A stretch of DNA of 26,484 bases from assembly GCA_004151065.3 (NCBI GenBank), contig NWUY0300001699.1, positions 34,772 to 61,255 of the forward strand. The letters run 5' to 3'. The notes under the pieces are model-generated. The model had not been told where the DNA came from, ran no database searches, and was given only the letters and a program-made list of their open reading frames with translations. The position numbers and the translations under genes are program-made. The stretch is from Larix sibirica. Lineage: Eukaryota; Streptophyta; Pinopsida; Pinales; Pinaceae. Shown here one piece after another: positions 20,363-26,484 of this stretch; within the stretch, counting starts at the first letter, position 1, and each line of letters opens with the position of its first letter.

Positions 20363-21147
20363 GAGATGTTGAAATAGTTGTCTTTAATTTCTTGAAAGAA
20401 TTAGCACATGCCTTATCCCATACAAACTTCACATCCTTCTTAAGCAAGGAGTTCAATGGCTTGGTGAGCTCTACTATATTTGGGATGAATCTCCTAGCAA
20501 AGTTAATTTTTCCAAAAAATGACCACGGAATCTTGAAATCATGAGGAGTTCAGATTTCCTTAATGGATTTAATTCTTTCAAGGGCGATACAAATCCCATC
20601 TTTGGACACTATATGTCCCAAAAAATTTACCTCATCTACACCAAATACAAACTTCTTTGGAATTACAGAGATCCCAAATTTTCGTCACTTATCAAACACC
20701 TTTCTCAAATGCTCAACGTGGTTAATACTTTCCTTGGAGAAAACTATTAAATCATCTTGATAAATAACAATGATATTTCCAATTCAGTCACTAAATGCTT
20801 GATCCATAGCTCTTTGGAATGTTGATCTAGCGATTAAAAGTCTAGAGGGCATTCATATATATTCGTAAGTACCCCATGGAGTAATGAAAGTTGTTTTGCC
20901 ACGATCTTTCTTCTTGATTTGGACCTGGTTATAACCCGAAAAACCATCTAACATTGACAACATTCCATGCCCGAGTAACGCTTTGCAATAGATTTTCGAT
21001 GTTAGGAAAGGGGTAATTATCTTTCAATGAGGCCTGATTTAAGTTCCCGAAGTCGGTCAAGAACTGGAGCTGCGAGGACGATCGTAGGTTTTGAAGGATA
21101 GGATTGCACCCTAAATCGACAGGAGGTATCGACGACGAGGCTTCAAC

Positions 21148-22554
21148 ATGGCGTCTTTGGGAGGGGGTGGATCCCCCTCCTTGTGCAACACAGGAAAGAA
21201 GGGGTGAGTGAAGTAGCAAAGAACCACTCGAAGACTGATACAAGGGGGTTTAGAAGGAGAAAGAAAAAAGGATCTGGATCGAAAAAGAACTCAAGGGGGT
21301 TGTTTACCCAGATTTACAGAAAACCCTTCTTTGCTGATCACCTCATAAAAATTAAGGGAACGAGTGGAACAATGGAAGGAGAAATCCCTCATCGGCAAGT
21401 TCATTGGAATATGGCCAAAGGAGAAGGATCTGCTAAAATGGATCAAGGTAACCTGGAACCCTAAGGGCCATTACGATCTACACTTGGGGGTCGAGGGTTT
21501 TTTCACCATCGTCTTTTTCCACCAGGAAGATAGAGATAGGATACTTCTAGGAGGACCATATTTTTTCTTTTCAGTTGGATTATTCCTACGCCCATGGAAA
21601 GAGAGGTTCAACCCATATGAGCATAACCCCTGTCTGGATCAGACTTTATTCCTTGCCCTGTGAGTATTGGGAACCAGAAATACTGGCGGCTATAGGAAAC
21701 ACCCTAGGAAACTTTGTGAAGGTCTCGGACCAAACAAAACAACAAAGGTACACATCCTTCGCAAGGATTTGTGTCTATATGAATTTATCGTTTGAATTGC
21801 CAGAAGCAATCAATCTTACTTGGGAGGATGAAGACTGGGTACAACCCATCGATTATGAGCAGCTGCCTTTGAGATGTAATGTCAGGAGTATGGCCATTTG
21901 GGAAGGGATTTCCCAACTACCCATCCCAAACCAAACCGATCCAGGAGGGAAAATAAAAACACAAGGATGAAGATTGGTTTATACAAGTACATAATTAGAA
22001 AAGACAGGGACGCAGAACCAACAATCAGCTACAGATCAAGCAAAATATAGAGAAGAAGAAACAGACTGGGAATAGGTTTGAAACCGTTGGCCAGGTAGAG
22101 GACGATGTATATGACATCAATAAAGGTAAAACCCGATCTCCTAATTTGGAAGGGATGAAAACCCCAAAAAATCCAGAGAAAATGCAGATGGAAGACCAAA
22201 TTGAAGTTATGGAGGAGGATATAATGGAGGAAGTTGAGGATATGGATCTAGGGGAACTAGATCTAGATGAAATTGAGAAGGAATGCAACAAAAAATGGAA
22301 AGGGTATGTTTCCAGGGGACGGTTAGAACTTATGCATCAAGCCATTCTCAAAACAAAGGCCTCTTCTCAGCTGGGTATAAAAAGAAATCCGGTGAAGGGA
22401 AGCAAATGGAAACAAATAACCTGAGGAAGGGGAGAAACGAGGGAGAAAAACAAATCGACAGAGAATAACAGAAGTTGGAACTAGACTAGTGGAATCAGGC
22501 CAATATCCTACGATCAAAGCGGCCTTCTCTAAAGTTAATAGAACTTCTCAATGA
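21148..22554 (+). pseudogene. LINE ORF1 pseudogene (DUF4283-like domain, zinc knuckle)
   Basis: ORF1 proteins bind the element RNA. The likely start is ATG 21148 (MASLGGGGSPSL), followed by an early frame change. A basic stretch comes at about 21210-21310. The DUF4283-like core starts near 21355 (LIGKFIGIW, DLHLGVEGFF, LRPWKERFNP) and continues after a frameshift near 21620 (PVWIRLYSLP). A CCHC-type knuckle follows near 21868-21910 but is disrupted by an apparent one-base loss, and its last Cys reads as Phe. The tail is acidic (about 22200-22290) then basic. Three or more frameshifts make it nonfunctional. The stop TGA 22552-22554 overlaps the ORF2 ATG. Confidence 0.8.
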
Positions 22555-23260
22555 CGATCATAACTTGGAATATTCGGGGGGTGAATAACCCACGAAAAAT
22601 AATGACACTTCAAAGTAAGTTGAGGATGGAAAAACCAAGAGTAATCTTCTTACAAGAAACAAAATGTAGCTCTGAAAGTATGCAGGAGATAGGAAGTAAG
22701 GTATGGAGAGGTAGCAATGTGATAGCAATCGATACAAGGGGCGATGCGGGTGGATTGGCTATACTCTAGAAACCAAAGGAGCTATTCCTGAGCAACTTTC
22801 GGGCAACAAGGTTTTCTATATTTGCATATTTCCAAATATGCAACTTTGAAGTTAGAGGAATCCTTACTAATGTCTATGGGACAAGTGTGATGGCTCAGAA
22901 ACCGTCCTTTGTTTCTTTCTTAAAGACGGAAGCGAGAGAGATTGGTAACCAGCTTTAGATGTTGGGTGGAGATTTTAACATGATCACATATTTAGAAGAA
23001 AAGAAGGGTGGAAGATGAGTACTAGAGGCAACAAATGAATCTTTCAAAGAGTTCATAAATGAAAATGGATTGGTAGACGCCGAGACAAGAAATGGTTGGT
23101 TCACCTGGAACAATCGTAGAGGGGGGGGACACCATGTAGTGTCTTGTTTAGACATATTTGTACTTTCTGAAGCAATGGTCAGTGGGTAAAGGTATGTGAC
23201 AGCTATGGTCCTATCGTTTGCTGGCTCTGATCATTGGACGGTGGGCTTGGTGTGGGGAGG
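22551..23260 (+). pseudogene. APE-type endonuclease domain of LINE ORF2
   Basis: The domain begins MTIITWNIRG, with Asn7 and then Glu36 in FLQETK, as in the exonuclease-endonuclease-phosphatase family. Further on are GGDFN (about 22966-22979) and SDHWTV (about 23226), the catalytic Asp/Asn and Asp/His blocks. All signature residues remain despite four or more stop codons, so the decay is fairly recent or the stops come from targeted transitions. Confidence 0.88.
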
Positions 23261-23867
23261 TTACGTTCCCACACTCAGGAGACAATTCCGGTTTGAATAG
23301 TTTTGGTTGGAACACAAAGACTTCGAAGATTTAGTCGGACATTGGTGGGAGGAGATCGAACCCCCAAGGGGAACACTGATTGTACCAATTTCAACACAAA
23401 TTAAAGATGATAAAAGCCAAAATCCGTACATGTAGCAAAGAGGGATTCGGGACATATTCCAATATAGGAAGCTTCTTAGCACCTAGCTCGAAGAAATACA
23501 GCGAGAAGGAATGGACTTGGGGTACAATGAGGAACTGAAACATGGAGAATGAGAAACCATGGATCAACTCAATGCTCGGGAATGACATGAAGAGATTGTG
23601 ACTGGAAACAAAAATCTAGAAACCAATGGCTTCAAGAGGGGGAGAGAAACACAAAAAATTTCACCACTCGGTGGATAGAAGGAAAAACTTATGAGACTAA
23701 AAAAAGAGGACGACCAATATGTGTAAACAAGAGAGGAAATGGATACGGAATTGGTAAATTAATTCACAACAATCGTGAAGGAATACAAATGAGACAAATC
23801 ATAGCACATAAGGAAAATTACGAGATACATCCCCAGGCAGGTCTCGACAAGACAAAATGAAATCCTG

Positions 23868-24750
23868 ATGAAACTTGTCGAGATGCACGAAGTGGAGGAA
23901 GTTGTGAATCAAATCGCTAATGGAAAAGCACCCGGCTTGGATGGCTTCACATCCAATTTATTTCATTATTTTGGGGACCTAATCAGGGAGGAGGTATGGA
24001 AAATTGTGAAAGACTCACATTTAGACAAAGGAGTGTTGAAGGATTTTAATTGTACTTTCCTCACCCTCATCCCTAAAGTTGAAGGGGCAGACTCACCAGG
24101 TAAATTCATACCCATATCCCTTTGCAATGTGATCTATAATATTATTACCAAAGTATTAGCAAATAGGTTGAATCCCCTTTTACCTAATCTAGTAGCCCCG
24201 GAGCAATCTGGATTTGTGGAAGGACGACAAATATTGGATGGAGTTATCTCGGTTCACTAGGTTATCCATTCTTTGAAAGTCACTAAAAGGCCGGGTATGA
24301 TGCTAAAACTAGATATCTCTAAAGCTTATGATAAACTAAGTTGGCAATTCATGAAATAAATGCTTGAATCCTATGGGTTTCACCAAGATTGGATAAAGTA
24401 GATAATGAACATGACGTCTACAACCTTCTTCTCCATCCTCTTAAATGGTGCGCCCACAAGAAATTTCAAGTTGTCGCGGGGCATTAGACAAGGTGACCCT
24501 CTATCTCCATTTTTGTTTATTCTAATGGTTGAAGGACTGAGTAGAGTGATTAAAGCCATTGTAGAGAATGGAAAGCTCAGAGGATTAAATATACATACTG
24601 ATACTGAAAACATCTCACATCAATAGTTTGTTGATGATACAATGTTGATGGACCATTCCTCTGTCCAAGAAGCAAGGGCGTTGAAGAAATGTTTGAATCT
24701 GTTTTCAAGGGCTTCAGGGCAGGAAGTAAAAATGAGAAATCTCAAGTTTT
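23868..24750 (+). pseudogene. Reverse transcriptase domain of LINE ORF2
   Basis: Motifs appear in the expected order: GKAPGLDGF, LTLIPKVEGADSPGKFIPIS, PEQSGFVEGRQILDGV, LDISKAYDKLSW (catalytic Asp), RGIRQGDPLSPFLFIL, and FVDDTM (the two catalytic Asp, near 24627-24644). All three catalytic aspartates survive. Four in-frame stops and the later frameshift kill the gene. The upstream linker (about 23385-23867) is readable only in pieces. Confidence 0.92.
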
Positions 24751-25056
24751 TTTTTCAACACCCCTAGCATTGCCTAAAGGAATAATCTTCACATTCTTGG
24801 GTTCCAGGGAAGCTCCCTTCCGTCCAAATATTTAGGTGCTCCTCTAGATGATGGATTAGTTAGGATAATTTCTTGGGAATATCTTTTGGACAAGATGAGG
24901 AAGAAATTGGATAATTGGGCTTACAGACCTCTTAATATGGCCAATTGATTAGTGATAGTTAAAGTCGTGCTTCAAGCTATGCCCATATATCTTTTCTCAA
25001 CAATGGCCGCACCAAAGGCGGTTCTGAAGCAAATTAGGACAATCCAAAGATAGTTT

Positions 25057-25434
25057 ATGTGGGGATGTAATCAGGATAAACAAAGATGGGCTTTGGTGGG
25101 TTGGGAGAAAATCTGCAAACCAAAAATTCAAGGGGACCTTGGCCTAAGGGACCTGGAAAAAACCAACAAAGTCCTTGGAGCTAAAATTTGGTGGCAATGG
25201 GTTTCACACAAAGAGGAACCTTGGGAAAAGTTATGGCATAATAAGTATGCTCAGGGAAAGCAGAAACAAGAACTCATTAGGTTCAATGAGGACATCCAAG
25301 GATCACATATATGGAAGTATGCTTTTGAAAATAGGAATATAATCCAGGAACATAGTTTATGGGAAATACGGGAGTGGAAGGATGCCAACTTTTGGAATGA
25401 CCCTTGGCAACAAATGCCTAAGATTATACCCTAA
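25057..25434 (+). pseudogene. C-terminal connecting region of LINE ORF2
   Basis: A 126-triplet open piece (stop included) in the same frame as about 24800-25056, where LPSKYLGAPL, DNWAYRPLN and LQAMPIYLF are typical of the plant LINE segment after RT. Here MWGCNQDKQRWALVGWEKIC and GDLGLRDLEKTNKVLGAKI continue that segment. Stops at about 24949 and 25054 precede it and one at 25434 ends it. Confidence 0.85.
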
Positions 25435-25640
25435 TCGAATCTAGAATTATGTAAAACCAGGGCCAGGGATATGGGGCTGACCAAGATCAATCAATTTTGG
25501 AGAGAAGAGACGGCTAATGTATATTTTATGAGTGGCATCCCACGGAATGGTGGAGCTAGAGATTTCCAGTAGAAGATTTACCAAAGATACAAGAGATTCT
25601 TCAGGAGAGATGCATTAGAATTCAAAGGGGTACAAATAAA

Positions 25641-25922
25641 TTGCGATGGGGATACAAATTGAAAGGTATTTTCAATAACGGGGAGGCCTATGATCTAAGT
25701 TTTGACCAAGATGAACAACAGAACAATGATACCTGGAAGGCAGCATGGAGCTTCAATCCATGGCCTAAGGTGGAAACCTTTATATGGCTAGTATCTTACA
25801 GACGAATAGTAACAGGTGAAAACTTGATGAAGTGGGGTGTAAATGGACCATTCCTTTGTTTCTTGTGCGAGGGGGATTCGGAAACAACGAATCACCTGCT
25901 AGATTCATGTTCTTTCTCGTAA
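25641..25922 (+). pseudogene. zf-RVT zinc-binding end of LINE ORF2
   Basis: This piece reads WSFNPWPKVETFIWL, then GPFLCFLCEGDSETTNHLLDSC, i.e. a CxxC...HxxxxC zinc motif of the zf-RVT family found at the end of plant LINE ORF2. In the same frame, upstream from about 25560, it is preceded by FPVEDLPKIQEIL. It closes at a stop just after the last Cys, possibly another mutation. Confidence 0.85.
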
Positions 25923-25956
25923 TCCTTTGTTAAGATCCTGGTGGGCGGCCTTCACT

Positions 25957-25957
25957 N
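25957..25957. other. Single N, assembly join between blocks C and D
   Basis: One undetermined base. The LINE ORF2 reading is lost around here, and nothing downstream continues the interrupted gypsy RT. Confidence 0.8.
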
Positions 25958-26484
25958 GATTTCCTGTGGTTGTTAGCTTTCCTTGATTCCTTCGGAATAG
26001 CAGGAAGGTGATTTTTCCGGCGTGAAAAAAAAAGAAAGAGACCGTATTTATTGCCACAGTACACATCGAAAATTGCATAACAATTTCAAATTTCAGGAGA
26101 TGCATTGTCTTAATCCTAATCCTCTGCAAAGGCTTACGGTTCTAAATCTAAATCTAACATAAGGATAAAAAGGAACTAATATTAGATTATCAAAATCTAA
26201 CTCAAAAGAAAGCATGAATCCCCTACTCTCTCTTCACTACAATATCATCTACTTTCATGGACTTTGACACCTCATACTTGTTCACCTATGACATAATGAT
26301 GAAAGAAAGCATCGAGATCTAGTTCAAAAGAATCCCCTTGCTTTATGTTCACCACAACGCGATGTTTTGTAATGGGATTTGACAGGTTCGAACTTCACCA
26401 CGCATTGTTGGAGAATATTTTGTAGGGTTGCTCATTGGCCCGTTGTGACAAGGCTCGAAGGGTAGGCGACCCCTGGGATAGAGG
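25958..26484. other. Block D, no recognised gene
   Basis: An A-rich run (about 26024-26038) sits 66 bases after the N and might be a LINE poly(A) tail, but this is unproven. On the minus strand 26484 to about 26280 reads in one frame with a single TGA (about 26394), including HRVVVNIKQGDSFELDLD. I do not recognise a family. A GGTTCGAAC word at 26386 is not part of a tRNA. Confidence 0.4.

Larger units (their letters stand above)
18270..21061 (-). mobile_element. Degenerate Ty3/gypsy retrotransposon fragment
   Basis: The fragment holds, in minus-strand order, RT, RNase H, a linker, integrase and a 3' noncoding stretch. The RT-RNase H-integrase order places it in Ty3/gypsy rather than copia, where integrase comes first. 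Gag, protease and the start of RT are absent because a LINE sits at about 21062. No LTR is present within block C; the likely one is at 17255-18175 in block B. Many stops and several frameshifts show it is inactive. Confidence 0.9.
18628..21061 (-). pseudogene. Ty3/gypsy pol pseudogene, 5'-truncated (RT, RNase H, integrase)
   Basis: This would encode the polyprotein that copies retroelement RNA and inserts the DNA. RT begins with a DFGNLNQASLKDNYPFPN block near 21050-21000. It then shows the catalytic LDGFSGY motif (about 20951-20931), the TPWGTYEY and QRAMDQAF blocks, YQDD at 20762-20751, and FLGHIV. RNase H and integrase follow. The C-terminus is GPYRF followed, in another frame, by an LELP motif and a stop at 18630-18628. 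In the RT part one frame stays readable but has four TGA stops, and frames also shift near 20975, 20045, 19160 and 18725. The element's real start is lost behind the LINE. The family assignment is firm; the lineage within gypsy is not resolved. Confidence 0.9.
22551..25922 (+). pseudogene. LINE ORF2 pseudogene (APE endonuclease, reverse transcriptase, zf-RVT)
   Basis: ORF2 nicks target DNA and reverse-transcribes the element RNA onto it. In order: APE endonuclease 22551 to about 23260; a linker; RT about 23868 to 24750; the connecting C-terminal region about 24800-25550; and a zinc motif 25730-25920. The endonuclease keeps one frame to about 23385 but has in-frame stops at 22767, about 22956, 23016, 23187 and 23298. 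The RT also keeps one frame, with stops at 24258, 24357, 24399 and 24624. Frameshifts occur near 23385, 24760 and 25550. It ends near the block edge, so the last part is missing. Confidence 0.9.
21062..25956 (+). mobile_element. Degenerate plant LINE (L1-like) inserted into the gypsy RT
   Basis: About 4.9 kb with a short 5' leader, ORF1, an overlapping ORF2 and no visible 3' end before the N at 25957. The left edge is set where the gypsy RT reading (DFGNLNQ, minus strand) stops, at about 21055-21070. ORF order, the APE endonuclease and the C-terminal zf-RVT zinc motif identify the plant L1-like class. Since it interrupts the gypsy pol, it is the younger insertion, yet it too is full of stops. 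The matching right-hand gypsy half is not seen in block D. Confidence 0.9.

Noticed and set aside
20541-20760. Plus-strand open frames opposite the gypsy RT
   Set aside because: They are antisense shadows of the RT pseudogene, which has clear motifs on the minus strand.
22025-22291. Serine-rich minus-strand open frame
   Set aside because: It is the antisense of the acidic ORF1 tail of the LINE; the serine richness is a by-product of Glu/Asp codons on the other strand.
23261-23588. Minus-strand open frames opposite the LINE linker
   Set aside because: They overlap in two frames and lie antisense to the endonuclease-RT linker of ORF2. No motif supports them.
26377-26400. GGTTCGAAC as the T-loop of a tRNA gene
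   Set aside because: The flanking bases do not pair as a T-stem and no anticodon arm or acceptor stem is present.

Overview
The window looks like intergenic, transposon-filled DNA from a seed plant, probably one with a large repeat-rich genome. The evidence is a plant LINE whose first ORF carries a DUF4283-type domain, a Ty3/gypsy pol with plant-type motifs, copia- and gypsy-type LTRs with initiator-Met-like primer sites, and long AT-rich stretches with no convincing host gene. I cannot name the species. Three isolated N characters (9275, 18269, 25957) split the window into four blocks that behave like separately assembled contigs: A 1-9274, B 9276-18268, C 18270-25956, D 25958-26484.

Blocks A and B share about 8.86 kb at a constant offset of 9275. 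The sequence is nearly identical (I noticed two substitutions in the first 8.8 kb) and includes the very first base of each block. On the minus strand this unit reads as an LTR retrotransposon: an LTR of about 0.9 kb (8900 to about 7980), a primer-binding site (7975-7963), about 7 kb of internal DNA with no recognisable gag or pol, and a diverged second LTR-like region (about 1032 to 1). The internal DNA holds older insertions and repeats. These are a copia-type LTR with a 50-bp tandem repeat, a facing inverted LTR fragment with a primer site, an 18-unit GTAYG-phased degenerate repeat, a dense TTGAC (W-box core) cluster, and a pair of 90-bp direct repeats.

A and B part company exactly in the first bases of the LTR. 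A runs into unrelated DNA (8901-9274). B runs into sequence resembling the 3' noncoding part of the gypsy element in block C. This suggests that the duplication and the B join are at least partly assembly effects, although a real tandem arrangement is not excluded.

Block C is a nested pair. A decayed Ty3/gypsy pol on the minus strand (RT, RNase H, integrase; about 21061 down to 18628) is interrupted within RT by a LINE on the plus strand (about 21062 to the end of the block). The LINE has ORF1 (DUF4283-like domain, zinc knuckle) and ORF2 (APE endonuclease, reverse transcriptase, zf-RVT), joined by an ATGA stop/start overlap. Both elements are dead, carrying many in-frame stops and frameshifts. 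Block D has no recognisable gene. No host protein-coding, rRNA, tRNA or CRISPR feature could be supported.
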